A DNA stretch of 5,845 nucleotides, from positions 1-5,845 of the forward strand of contig WRIA01000047.1 in assembly GCA_009782975.1 (NCBI GenBank), in the 5' to 3' direction. The notes under the pieces were generated by a model. It made no database searches, was not told where the DNA came from, and saw only the letters and a list, made by a program, of their open reading frames with translations. Positions 1 through 5,845 of the stretch are shown piece after piece (within the stretch, counting starts at the first letter, position 1; every line of letters begins with the position of its first letter). The position numbers and the translations under genes are program-made. This stretch comes from Clostridiales bacterium. GTDB taxonomy: Bacteria; Bacillota_B; Dehalobacteriia; UBA4068.

Positions 1-190
1 CAACAAAACCTGCGGGAAGGCGTCGTACAAGTACGCTACCTTCAAAAAATCTGCGGGAAGGCGTCGTACAAGTACGCTGCCTTCAACAAAACCTGCGGGA
101 AGGCGTCGTACTAATACGCTGCCTTCAACAAACCTTTGGGGAAGGTTTCGTACTGATATTCTGCCATCAAAAACAAGCCGGGCAAGGTTT
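1..190. repeat. Tandem array of 41-42 bp palindromic repeats (left end cut by window)
   Basis: Near-identical units begin at 11, 52 and 94 (each TGCGGGAAGGCG...), with a diverged fourth unit from 135 and a possible fifth remnant near 177-190. Bases 1-10 match the unit's tail, so the array continues beyond the left edge. Unit lengths are 41, 42 and 41 bp. Each core unit folds on itself: GAAGGC...CGTA pairs with TACG...GCCTTC, around 4-nt loops CAAG, CAAG and CTAA (hairpins 16-43, 57-84, 99-126). Each has a small internal mismatch, plus one extra mismatch in unit 1. The period is not a fixed multiple of three, so a protein-coding repeat is unlikely. There are no unique spacers, so this is not CRISPR. 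It lies downstream of the convergently read peptidase gene. Its function is unknown: an extragenic palindromic element or an RNA hairpin array are both possible. Confidence 0.85.
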
Positions 191-218
191 AGTAGCCATA
201 AAGACCCTTCTATATCCC

Positions 219-857
219 TTAAGCCTCTACCGTTATCTTTTTTGTAGCATCGTCGTAGGATACCGTACCGCCAAAAGCCGCCACAAAATCCCTTAAATGC
301 ACATAATTTTCCCCATCCACCAACGCGGCCCGCAAACGTTTTTCCTGCCCGTTTACCGTAATACTTTTGGGTTCTATGGGCACGGTGGCGTTTACGGCCC
401 GTGGCTTTGCGGGCGCGCTGCCAAAGGTGGTTACGGCCTTTGTGGATTTACCTCCGTTATGATACTCCCACCGGCAAGGCACCACGCGGGTATCCACATG
501 GCAAAAAGAGCCCTGCCCCGCCGGAGCATGCCCTATGCCGCCCACGCCCAGGGATTCCGCGTATTGCGCTACCTCCAGCGGGGTCTTGCCCTTAACCACA
601 ATATCCGCCGCCTTGCCCTGCTGATGCTGGCTGGAGGGGCTGCCGCCTACCTTGGCATTGTGGGCCGGTGTGCGGTAGCCGCTGTTGATATTGGTGGAGG
701 CATTGGCCCAATCCCGTATTTTTTGCAGTATCACTACAAGATCGTCGTCTATCTTTACATCGTCGCTGCCGTCCTTGCAGACCATTTCCTCCACCTTAAA
801 ATTAGGTGATATCTGCTTTGTTCCCTCCGTTTTTTTAGAGTATGTATGAACTGTCAT
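219..857 (-). CDS. M15-family zinc peptidase (D,D-carboxypeptidase/endolysin-like) with C-terminal CuAO-N-like stalk domain
   Basis: The 212-residue product is a probable peptidoglycan peptidase. Residues about 15-130 match the M15_3-type fold. SGYRTPAHN is at 59-67. The zinc motif SQHQQGKAAD gives H78 and D85 (76-85), and HVD supplies H120 (120-122). A linker rich in Ala, Pro and Val (about 141-163) leads to residues 165-212 (SITVNG... YVHLRDF... YDDATKKITV). These look like a short version of the copper-amine-oxidase N-terminal-like domain common in Bacillota wall proteins. The start is set by GGGAGG six bases upstream. An upstream TTG at 944 would add a hydrophobic stretch but has no ribosome site and lies upstream of the -10 box. 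The chosen form has no signal peptide, so export would need another route, as in phage lysins. Isoleucine codon use (7 ATA, 1 ATC, 2 ATT) matches the atp genes, which argues against recent acquisition. The exact bond cleaved cannot be told. Confidence 0.85.
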   Translation of the reverse strand: MTVHTYSKKTEGTKQISPNFKVEEMVCKDGSDDVKIDDDLVVILQKIRDWANASTNINSGYRTPAHNAKVGGSPSSQHQQGKAADIVVKGKTPLEVAQYAESLGVGGIGHAPAGQGSFCHVDTRVVPCRWEYHNGGKSTKAVTTFGSAPAKPRAVNATVPIEPKSITVNGQEKRLRAALVDGENYVHLRDFVAAFGGTVSYDDATKKITVEA

Positions 858-863
858 AGCGCG

Positions 864-869
864 CCTCCC
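864..869 (-). promoter_or_regulatory. Ribosome binding site of the M15 peptidase gene
   Basis: On the - strand this reads GGGAGG, six bases before the ATG at 857-855. It decides the start, because the longer in-frame TTG start at 944 has no comparable site. Confidence 0.8.
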
Positions 870-908
870 TTTTTTTACAGATAGTGCCGGTACAAAGGTT
901 ATATATGT

Positions 909-914
909 ATTATA
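909..914 (-). promoter_or_regulatory. Putative -10 box of the peptidase gene
   Basis: On the - strand this reads TATAAT, a perfect -10 consensus, about 50 bases upstream of the chosen ATG. The region 17 bases further upstream (932-937, read TTTTAT) is a poor -35 match, so the promoter call rests on the -10 box and position alone. Confidence 0.45.
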
Positions 915-1029
915 CAATAAAATAAGGGATAATAAAAGACGCAAAATACTAAAAAAGGCGGATTAAACCGCAAATACCGAATATTTTGTTTTTACAACGC
1001 AAGGGGCAAAAAATTTATGCGGTTTGCTA

Positions 1030-1058
1030 TAGCCAGCGCGAATTTTATTTGATATAAT
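1030..1058 (+). promoter_or_regulatory. Putative sigma-A-type promoter of the atp operon
   Basis: The -10 box TATAAT is at 1053-1058, preceded by TGA (TGnTATAAT, an extended -10). Exactly 17 bases upstream is TAGCCA (1030-1035), four of six matches to TTGACA. Transcription would start near 1065, giving a leader of about 70 bases before atpB. It is the only strong promoter-like sequence upstream of the operon in the window. Confidence 0.7.
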
Positions 1059-1100
1059 ATGCAAAGAGCATAAAAATACGCGATGCCGTTAAGGTTTTTC

Positions 1101-1136
1101 CAACAGCATCCTTCGTTCGGAGGTGGCCGGCTGTTG
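1101..1136 (+). promoter_or_regulatory. atpB leader hairpin holding the ribosome binding site
   Basis: CAACAGC (1101-1107) is a perfect inverted repeat of GCTGTTG (1130-1136), with a 22-base loop that contains the Shine-Dalgarno GGAGGTGG (1119-1126). A short inner pairing TCC/GGA (1109-1111 with 1119-1121) could partly mask the site. The stem ends directly before the ATG at 1137. The ribosome site is certain; a regulatory role of the fold is inference. Confidence 0.5.
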
Positions 1137-1832
1137 ATGGATCATGTTTTTGAAAAAATGGAACGGCTGGTAGCATTCCGTTTGAATATCTTTGGTTACG
1201 AGCTGGAGATAGGGAACACCACCCTTGTAACCTGGATAATCATGGCGCTGCTGATACTTTTGGCGCTTATCTTTACCAAAAATATGTCCGCCGGGCGCCC
1301 CGGCAAGCCGCAGGTAATAGCCGAGCTTCTTGTGGAGACCGTAAGTAATATCTGCAAAGGCTCCATAGGCGCTCATCATTACAAAGCTTATGTGCCTTAT
1401 TTAGGCACGCTTTTGCTTTACCTGGGGCTTGCAAATATCATCGCCATATTCAACTTTATACCCGGCCTGGAGCTTTACCCGCCTACCAGGGATATCAACG
1501 TAACAGCCTCCCTTGCACTTATAAGTATTCTGGTGGTTATCTATTCCGGGTTTCGTTACAAGGGCTTTGGCGGCTGGGCCAAAAGCCTTGCGGATCCCAT
1601 GCCCCTTATGATACCCTTTAAGCTTCTGGAATACGGCACAAAGCCCCTTTCTCTTTGCCTGCGGCTGTTTGGCAATGTTGTGGCGGGCTTTTTTATAATG
1701 GAATTGCTGTTATCCTTTGCGCCTTATGCCGGAGCGCCGCTTTCGGCTTATTTCGATCTGTTCGACGGCATTTTGCAGGCATACATATTCATCTACCTTA
1801 CTTCCATCTACATAGGCGAGGCGGTGGAGTAA
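1137..1832 (+). CDS. atpB: F1Fo ATP synthase subunit a
   Basis: Integral membrane subunit a, which forms the ion half-channels against the c-ring. The 231-residue protein has several hydrophobic segments (about 29-47, 87-108, 121-138, 178-196, 210-226). It shows the family hallmark SLCLRLFGN: the essential Arg is R176 with N180, and Gln214 sits in the last helix (LQAYIFIYLT), matching E. coli R210, N214 and Q252. The start at 1137 follows GGAGGTGG at 1119-1126. Spacing is somewhat long, and TTG at 1134 is an alternative. An in-frame ATG at 1083 would add 18 residues, but it has no ribosome site and lies less than 20 bases after the predicted transcription start. First gene of the operon; no atpI precedes it. 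The 74-bp gap to atpE shows nothing except the atpE ribosome site. Confidence 0.97.
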   Translation: MDHVFEKMERLVAFRLNIFGYELEIGNTTLVTWIIMALLILLALIFTKNMSAGRPGKPQVIAELLVETVSNICKGSIGAHHYKAYVPYLGTLLLYLGLANIIAIFNFIPGLELYPPTRDINVTASLALISILVVIYSGFRYKGFGGWAKSLADPMPLMIPFKLLEYGTKPLSLCLRLFGNVVAGFFIMELLLSFAPYAGAPLSAYFDLFDGILQAYIFIYLTSIYIGEAVE

Positions 1833-1891
1833 AAAGCCCAGGTGTTTCAAGTTGTTTAAGCGCATTATTGTATTAAAGCATATTATCGGAT

Positions 1892-1897
1892 AGGAGG
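1892..1897 (+). promoter_or_regulatory. Strong ribosome binding site of atpE
   Basis: AGGAGG, nine bases before the ATG at 1907. It is the best Shine-Dalgarno of the operon's tightly packed part. This fits the need for many copies of subunit c per complex. Confidence 0.8.
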
Positions 1898-1906
1898 TTT
1901 TGATTA

Positions 1907-2125
1907 ATGGGCATGGTAGCAATAGGAGCGGCGGTAGCGGTGCTTACCGCGTTTGGGGCGGCCCTGAGTATCGGGATAGCGGCGGGAAAGGGCGTGGAAG
2001 CCATATCCCGTCAGCCGGAAAAGGAAAGCGCCATCCGTTCGCTTACCTTTCTTGGCATGGTGCTGGCGGAGGCCTGCGCTATATACGGCCTTTTGATAGC
2101 CCTGTTGTTGTTCACTAAGGTCTAA
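1907..2125 (+). CDS. atpE: F1Fo ATP synthase subunit c (rotor ring proteolipid)
   Basis: A 72-residue hairpin of two membrane helices (about 4-27 and 46-69), which oligomerises into the rotor ring. The glycine/alanine-rich first helix, the polar loop with RQPE (35-38) and the ion-carrying carboxylate E55 in the second helix (LAEACAIYG) are all typical. Compared with the Na+-binding ring of Ilyobacter tartaricus, the Gln of helix 1 is replaced by Ile22. The Ser and Thr that follow the key Glu are Ala56 and Cys57. The Na+ ligand set is therefore missing and proton coupling is predicted. The start follows AGGAGG nine bases upstream. Isoleucines are coded 5 ATA, 2 ATC, 0 ATT. Confidence 0.97.
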   Translation: MGMVAIGAAVAVLTAFGAALSIGIAAGKGVEAISRQPEKESAIRSLTFLGMVLAEACAIYGLLIALLLFTKV

Positions 2126-2129
2126 GCGC

Positions 2130-2624
2130 ATGAATCTTATAAACTTTTACATACCGGAATGGTTTTGGGTAGCCTTTAACCTGCTGGTCTTGTTTCTTGT
2201 TCTTAAAAAGATACTGTGGAAGCCCGTGCTTGCGGTTTTGGAAAAGCGTCAGGATAAGGTTGTACAGGCCGAACAGGACGCCGAGGAAGCCGCCAGGCTA
2301 AAGCTGGAGATGGAGCAGCTACGCGCCGGGCTGGACGAGGATATGGAGACCAAGACCGCCCAGCTTATGCAGGAAGCGCGCAGCCGCGCCGGACGGGAAT
2401 TCGACCGCATAGTAGCCGAGGCCGAGGCCAAGGCCGACTTGATAATCTCCGCCGCTAAGAACAAGGCCCGGCGGGAGCGGGAAGTTATGCTGGTAGAGAT
2501 GAAGGGGCAGGTCGTTTCCACCGCGGTGGAAGCGACGGGCCTGTTGCTGCGCGCCAATATGGATAGCGAGCAAAACAAGCGGCTTTTGCAGGATTTTCTT
2601 GCTGAAGAGGATGTATCCGCATGA
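2130..2624 (+). CDS. atpF: F1Fo ATP synthase subunit b (stator stalk)
   Basis: A 164-residue peripheral stalk subunit that links subunit a in the membrane to delta on top of F1. One N-terminal membrane helix (about 11-29, ending at KKILWKPV, a family-typical junction) is followed by a long charged helical region. It is rich in Ala, Glu, Lys and Arg (about 34-150) and is expected to form the dimeric coiled coil. Length is close to the E. coli protein (156). It starts four bases after the atpE stop; the only ribosome site is a weak AAGG at the end of atpE, so translational coupling is likely. Its TGA overlaps the ATG of atpH (ATGA, 2621-2624). Confidence 0.95.
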   Translation: MNLINFYIPEWFWVAFNLLVLFLVLKKILWKPVLAVLEKRQDKVVQAEQDAEEAARLKLEMEQLRAGLDEDMETKTAQLMQEARSRAGREFDRIVAEAEAKADLIISAAKNKARREREVMLVEMKGQVVSTAVEATGLLLRANMDSEQNKRLLQDFLAEEDVSA

Positions 2625-3175
2625 CGCCTGTTTACGAAATATATGCCGAAGCCCTGCTTATGGCGGCAAACGAGCTTGGCTGCGCGGATGTAGTGGCAGA
2701 TGAGCTTTTGGCTATGGAGGAGCTGCTTGGGCTATGCGGCGGCTACCTTAACAGCCCGCTTATAGATACAAGGGAGAAAACCGCCCTTTTGCGGGAGCTT
2801 TTATCCGACAAAATAAGCGGCCTTACTTTGGAATACATACTGCTTATGACCGCCCGGCGGCATTTAAAGCATTTTTTTGCCGCCGCGGAGCATTTCAGGC
2901 GGGGCTGCGGCCGCGCTAAAGTGGTAGTGCGTTTGCGCATACCCTTCGAGCCGGAACAAGAGATACTAAAACAGCTTAAAGACCGCCTGAAAAAAGAAAA
3001 GCTTATACCACCCGGCGCTTGCGACGCGGAGTTTGATATTGTAGAGGATAAAGAACTTATAGGCGGCTTTATAGCTTCCTGTAACGGCTATCAGATAGAT
3101 ACCTCTTTAAGAACGTCCCTTATGAGGCTTCTTCGCCCGGAAAGGTTGGTAAAATGTGACGATAGACGTAAATGA
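2621..3175 (+). CDS. atpH: F1Fo ATP synthase subunit delta (OSCP)
   Basis: A 184-residue stator subunit that joins the b dimer to the alpha subunits. The N-terminal helical domain (about 1-105) includes YAEALL near the start. The C-terminal domain has the diagnostic LIGGF (146-150), followed by [10 protein letters not shown] (155-164), equivalent to the usual LIGG... D.S.R motif. The gene overlaps atpF by four bases (ATGA), with AGAGG ten bases upstream of the start. It runs 20 bases into atpA. Six cysteines in this small subunit is more than usual. Divergent sequence is normal for this subunit; the position and C-terminal motif make the call secure. Confidence 0.94.
   Translation: MTPVYEIYAEALLMAANELGCADVVADELLAMEELLGLCGGYLNSPLIDTREKTALLRELLSDKISGLTLEYILLMTARRHLKHFFAAAEHFRRGCGRAKVVVRLRIPFEPEQEILKQLKDRLKKEKLIPPGACDAEFDIVEDKELIGGFIASCNGYQIDTSLRTSLMRLLRPERLVKCDDRRK
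3139..3145 (+). promoter_or_regulatory. Ribosome binding site fixing the GTG start of atpA
   Basis: GGAAAGG lies ten bases before GTG at 3156, inside the end of atpH. The overlapping ATG at 3154 is in another frame and hits TGA at once, so GTG is the only workable start here. Confidence 0.65.
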
Positions 3176-4676
3176 GATAAGCCGCGCGCTTCTTACGCGG
3201 GTACGGAATTTATCCGGCCCCGCTGATCTGGAAGAGGTCGGCTCCGTCGTACAGATAGGCGACGGCATAGCCCGGCTTTACGGGCTTAATAACTGCATGG
3301 CCGGGGAGCTGCTGGAATTTGAAGGCGGCGAGATAGGCATGGCCATGAATCTGGAAGAGGATAATGTAGGCTGTGTCCTTTTCAGCACAGGGGAATCGAT
3401 ACGGGAAGGCAGCCAGGTAAAGCGCACGGGAAGGACTACCGAGATACCGGTGGGCGAAGCTCTGCTTGGCCGCGTGGTATCCCCGCTTTCCCAGGCTATG
3501 GACGGCGGGGAGCCCATACCTATGGAAAAGCTTCGCCCCGTGGAAGCCGTGGCCACCGGCGTAACGGAACGGCAGCCCGTAAAGCAGCCCTTGCAAACTG
3601 GTATACTGGCTATAGATTCCATGATACCCATAGGCCGGGGGCAGCGCCAGCTTATAATCGGCGACAGGCAGACCGGAAAGACCGCCATAGCCCTGGATAC
3701 CATGATAAATCAGCGGGATAAAGACGTTATCTGCGTATATGTGGCTATAGGGCAAAAGGCCTCCGTTATAGCGGGCATCATAAACACCCTTACCCGTTAC
3801 AGCGCCATGAAGAACACCGTGGTGGTAGCTTCTACCTCCAGCGACCCGGCGCCCCTGCAATTTTTGGCCCCTTACGCGGGCTGTGCCATAGCGGAGGAAT
3901 TTATGTATGCCGGCAAGGATGTGCTTATAGTCTATGATGATCTTAGCAAGCACGCCGTGGCCTACCGCGCTATGTCCTTGCTGCTTAAGCGCCCGCCCGG
4001 CAGAGAGGCTTATCCCGGTGACGTTTTTTATCTCCACTCCCGGCTGTTGGAGCGGGCCGCGCGGCTTTCCCAGGATTTGGGCGGCGGCTCCATAACGGCG
4101 CTGCCTATAATAGAAACGTTATCCGGCGATATTTCGGCCTACATACCCACCAATGTCATATCCATTACAGACGGGCAGATATTCCTGGAAACAGAGCTTT
4201 TCCATTCCGGCTTCCGTCCCGCCATCAATGTGGGGCTTTCCGTATCCCGCGTGGGCGGCTCTGCCCAAACCAAAGCCATGAAAAAGGTGGCTTCCTCCCT
4301 GCGCATAGAGCTTGCCCAGTACAGGGAGCTTCAGGTTTTCTCGCAGCTTGGCTCCGATTTGGATTCCTCCACCAGAGAAAGGCTAAACTACGGCGAAAAA
4401 CTGATGGATACCCTAAAGCAAAGGCAGTACGCCACCGTACCCATGGAAGAGCAGGTAGTAATATTCTACGGCGCTAAAAACGGCTATGTTACCGATATCC
4501 CCTCCTACGACGTAAACAGGTTCAACCGCGGGCTGGTATCCTATGTAAAAGAAAACGACCCTGGCATACTGGAGGATATCCGTGCTACCAACGATTTTTC
4601 GGCCCAAACGGAGGAAAAACTAAAAGCCCTGGCGGATCAGTATCTAAGCACCTTCAAGATATCCAGCCCGCAGTAA
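3156..4676 (+). CDS. atpA: F1Fo ATP synthase subunit alpha
   Basis: A 506-residue non-catalytic nucleotide-binding subunit of the alpha3beta3 hexamer. N-terminal beta-barrel (about 25-95) with [17 protein letters not shown]. The Walker A motif GDRQTGKT is at 169-176, the same numbering as in E. coli. Walker B is LIVYDD with D261 and D262, followed by [28 protein letters not shown] comes next. The family signature [14 protein letters not shown] contains the arginine finger R365 (E. coli R376). Length matches the family. The start is GTG, preceded by GGAAAGG; the resulting N-terminus ([16 protein letters not shown]) aligns well with known alpha subunits. It overlaps atpH by 20 bases and ends ten bases before atpG. 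All key residues look intact. Confidence 0.98.
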   Translation: MTIDVNEISRALLTRVRNLSGPADLEEVGSVVQIGDGIARLYGLNNCMAGELLEFEGGEIGMAMNLEEDNVGCVLFSTGESIREGSQVKRTGRTTEIPVGEALLGRVVSPLSQAMDGGEPIPMEKLRPVEAVATGVTERQPVKQPLQTGILAIDSMIPIGRGQRQLIIGDRQTGKTAIALDTMINQRDKDVICVYVAIGQKASVIAGIINTLTRYSAMKNTVVVASTSSDPAPLQFLAPYAGCAIAEEFMYAGKDVLIVYDDLSKHAVAYRAMSLLLKRPPGREAYPGDVFYLHSRLLERAARLSQDLGGGSITALPIIETLSGDISAYIPTNVISITDGQIFLETELFHSGFRPAINVGLSVSRVGGSAQTKAMKKVASSLRIELAQYRELQVFSQLGSDLDSSTRERLNYGEKLMDTLKQRQYATVPMEEQVVIFYGAKNGYVTDIPSYDVNRFNRGLVSYVKENDPGILEDIRATNDFSAQTEEKLKALADQYLSTFKISSPQ

Positions 4677-4686
4677 GGAAAAAACT

Positions 4687-5553
4687 ATGGATCACGATAT
4701 ATTGCACCGGATGAAAAGCATCCGGCAAACCGTGCAGATAAGCAACGCGCAAAAGCTGGTAGCCGCGGCCCAGATAGGCAAAGCCCGCAAGCTGCTTAGG
4801 GATACCGAAGCCTATCACAGCAAGGTAAGCCGTACTATAGCCGATATTCTGCGCCACTGCCCCGAGGTAGCCAGCGATTATCTGGAACCGGGTCGCAACG
4901 GCGGCAAAAGGCGCGGTGTTCTGCTGCTTTCGGCCAACAAAGGTCTGGCGGGGGGCTTTAACAGCAATATCATACATTTTGCCGAGGCTTCCCTGGCAAA
5001 AGACCCGGCCCATTATATGATAGTTCTTGGCAAGGCCCGCCCTCACTTTATACAAAAGGGCTTCCCCGTGGATCCGCTCTACGAAAAGCCTTTAGACCCC
5101 CCTACCATGTTTACGGCCAGGGAGATAGCCGAAAAAATAGGGGAGATGATGGATAATGACCAGATAGATTCCTTTGACATTATCCATACCAAATACAGGT
5201 CCTCCGTTAAGCTGGATGTTGTGCAAAGGCGGCTGTTCCCCCTGGATCCGGCGGCCTTTGCGGAGGAGTTCGACGAGGAATCCGACAAAGGGCATTACAC
5301 TTTCGAGCCAAGCCCGGATCATGTGCTGCATTTCGTAATATCCAAATACCTTAAGGGCTACCTGTACGGATGCCTTATACATACCTGGCTTTGCGAGCTT
5401 ACCGCCAGGGTAACGGCTATGGACAGCGCCATCCGCAACGGCAACGAGATGCTGGGCAAGCTCTCCTTGGTTTACAACCGGGCGCGTCAGGCATCCATAA
5501 CCCAGGAGATAACGGAAATAGTGGCGGGCGCCGCCGCTATGGCGGAGGAATGA
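4687..5553 (+). CDS. atpG: F1Fo ATP synthase subunit gamma (central shaft)
   Basis: A 288-residue rotor shaft that turns inside alpha3beta3 and contacts the c-ring. The C-terminal helix is strongly conserved: ELTARVTAMDSAIRN, then LVYNRARQASITQEITEIV and GAAAM. The middle has LLLSANKGLAGGFNSNI (93-109), matching the family's S-x-[DN]-[KR]-GL-x-GG-x-N block. The N-terminal helix is unusual: where most gammas read ITKAMxMVAA, this one reads ISNAQKLVAA (18-27). The position of E. coli Met23 is therefore Gln22. Length is standard (E. coli about 287). AAGGA lies seven bases before the ATG. A 110-base AT-rich gap follows before atpD. Isoleucine codons are 15 ATA, 4 ATC, 2 ATT. Confidence 0.96.
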   Translation: MDHDILHRMKSIRQTVQISNAQKLVAAAQIGKARKLLRDTEAYHSKVSRTIADILRHCPEVASDYLEPGRNGGKRRGVLLLSANKGLAGGFNSNIIHFAEASLAKDPAHYMIVLGKARPHFIQKGFPVDPLYEKPLDPPTMFTAREIAEKIGEMMDNDQIDSFDIIHTKYRSSVKLDVVQRRLFPLDPAAFAEEFDEESDKGHYTFEPSPDHVLHFVISKYLKGYLYGCLIHTWLCELTARVTAMDSAIRNGNEMLGKLSLVYNRARQASITQEITEIVAGAAAMAEE

Positions 5554-5570
5554 TTTGAAATTATAAAATA

Positions 5571-5633
5571 TTTGCGAAGTTAAACATTTTGTTTGCGAAG
5601 TTAAATATTTTGTTTAGGAAGTTAAACATATTT
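5571..5633 (+). repeat. Three 21-bp tandem repeats in the atpG-atpD gap
   Basis: The units are 5571-5591, 5592-5612 and 5613-5633. Units 1 and 2 differ at one base (GAAGTTAAAC versus GAAGTTAAAT). Unit 3 keeps GAAGTTAAACAT but differs at its ends. The block is very AT-rich compared with the flanking genes. No good promoter, terminator or stable hairpin is visible. The repeats are in phase with atpD, and that frame has no stop from 5559 onward. No credible start with a ribosome site occurs before 5649, so it is probably untranslated leader. Confidence 0.85.
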
Positions 5634-5650
5634 AACACGGATTTTTATAT

Positions 5651-5657
5651 GGAGGTG
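5651..5657 (+). promoter_or_regulatory. Ribosome binding site deciding the atpD start
   Basis: GGAGGTG, six bases before TTG at 5664. An in-frame ATG at 5649 overlaps this site and has no Shine-Dalgarno of its own, so TTG is preferred. Confidence 0.75.
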
Positions 5658-5663
5658 TCTTTT

Positions 5664-5845
5664 TTGGCGGAAAATATTGGGCATATAGTCCAGATAATAG
5701 GGCCGGTTTTGGATGTGCGGTTCGAGCCGGATCGTCTGCCGCGCCTTTACAACGCGCTTATAATAGACGCGCCGGAGGGCAAAATAGTGGCCGAAGTGCT
5801 TCAGCATACCGGCAACAACACGGCCCGCTGCATAGCGATGAACCC
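5664..5845 (+). CDS. atpD: F1Fo ATP synthase subunit beta, N-terminal part (cut by window)
   Basis: The first 60 codons of the catalytic beta subunit are present. They encode the N-terminal beta-barrel, with GHIVQIIGPVLDVRF (residues 6-20), LPRLYNALII, and VAEVLQHTGNNTARCIAM, all classic for beta. The Walker A motif and DELSEED region lie beyond the right edge. The best start is TTG at 5664 after GGAGGTG. ATG at 5649 would add five residues, and GTG at 5655 is also in frame. It is separated from atpG by 110 bases, wider than the other junctions here. Confidence 0.95.
   Translation, partial: MAENIGHIVQIIGPVLDVRFEPDRLPRLYNALIIDAPEGKIVAEVLQHTGNNTARCIAMN

Noticed and set aside
1..176. CRISPR array
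   Set aside because: The units are contiguous and nearly identical over their full length with no unique spacers.
297..809. Open frame on the + strand opposite the peptidase gene
   Set aside because: It is antisense to a clear M15 domain, with no ribosome site or recognisable motif.
858..944. Signal peptide extension of the M15 peptidase from TTG at 944
   Set aside because: There is no ribosome site for that TTG, it lies upstream of a perfect -10 box, and AT-rich promoter DNA readily encodes hydrophobic residues. The GGGAGG-backed ATG at 857 is better.
965..1025. 8-bp inverted repeat AAACCGCA (965-972) / TGCGGTTT (1018-1025) upstream of the atp promoter as an operator
   Set aside because: A pair this short with a 45-base gap is expected by chance at a fair rate in a region of this size.
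1083..1136. Longer atpB from ATG 1083
   Set aside because: It has no Shine-Dalgarno, starts too close to the predicted transcription start, and adds 18 residues not typical of subunit a.
1907..2125. Na+-coupled c-ring
   Set aside because: The helix 1 Gln and the Ser/Thr after the key Glu are absent (Ile22, Ala56, Cys57).
3210..4037. Long antisense open frame within atpA
   Set aside because: It lies wholly opposite a well-conserved gene, lacks recognisable domains and reflects codon bias in atpA.
5554..5650. Internal promoter for atpD
   Set aside because: Candidate boxes such as TATAAA at 5562-5567 or TTATAT at 5645-5650 lack a matching -35 at proper spacing; AT-richness alone explains them.

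Overview
The window carries most of a bacterial F-type (F1Fo) ATP synthase operon on the + strand, in the order a (atpB), c (atpE), b (atpF), delta (atpH), alpha (atpA), gamma (atpG) and the first 60 codons of beta (atpD). The right edge cuts atpD, and epsilon (atpC) would be expected beyond it. Divergently, on the - strand, lies a small M15-type peptidoglycan peptidase with a C-terminal copper-amine-oxidase-N-like stalk domain. The left edge holds a tandem array of 41-42 bp palindromic repeats.

The sequence suggests a Bacillota (Firmicutes) bacterium, most likely an anaerobic Clostridia-like lineage. The clues are strong GGAGG-type ribosome binding sites, the M15 plus stalk-domain architecture, gene order, many cysteines across the synthase subunits, and a strong preference for the ATA isoleucine codon despite a moderate GC content. 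This placement is inference; no rRNA or other marker is present.

Layout: 1-190 is a repeat array that decays toward the peptidase gene. 219-857 (-) is the peptidase. 858-1136 is a divergent regulatory region, with a -10 box for the peptidase and a good extended -10 promoter plus a short leader for the atp operon. 1137-5553 holds six tightly packed atp genes: a 4-nt gap for c/b, an ATGA overlap for b/delta, a 20-nt overlap for delta/alpha and a 10-nt gap for alpha/gamma. 5554-5663 is an unusually AT-rich gap between gamma and beta that contains three 21-bp tandem repeats. atpD then starts at a probable TTG codon.

Function: subunits a and c form the proton path and rotor, b and delta the stator, gamma the central shaft, and alpha/beta the catalytic hexamer. 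The c subunit lacks the Gln and Ser/Thr ligands typical of Na+-binding rings, so H+ coupling is predicted. I found no clearly novel system. The most distinctive items are the repeat-filled gap before atpD, the palindromic array, non-ATG starts on both alpha and beta, and a gamma subunit with an altered N-terminal consensus.
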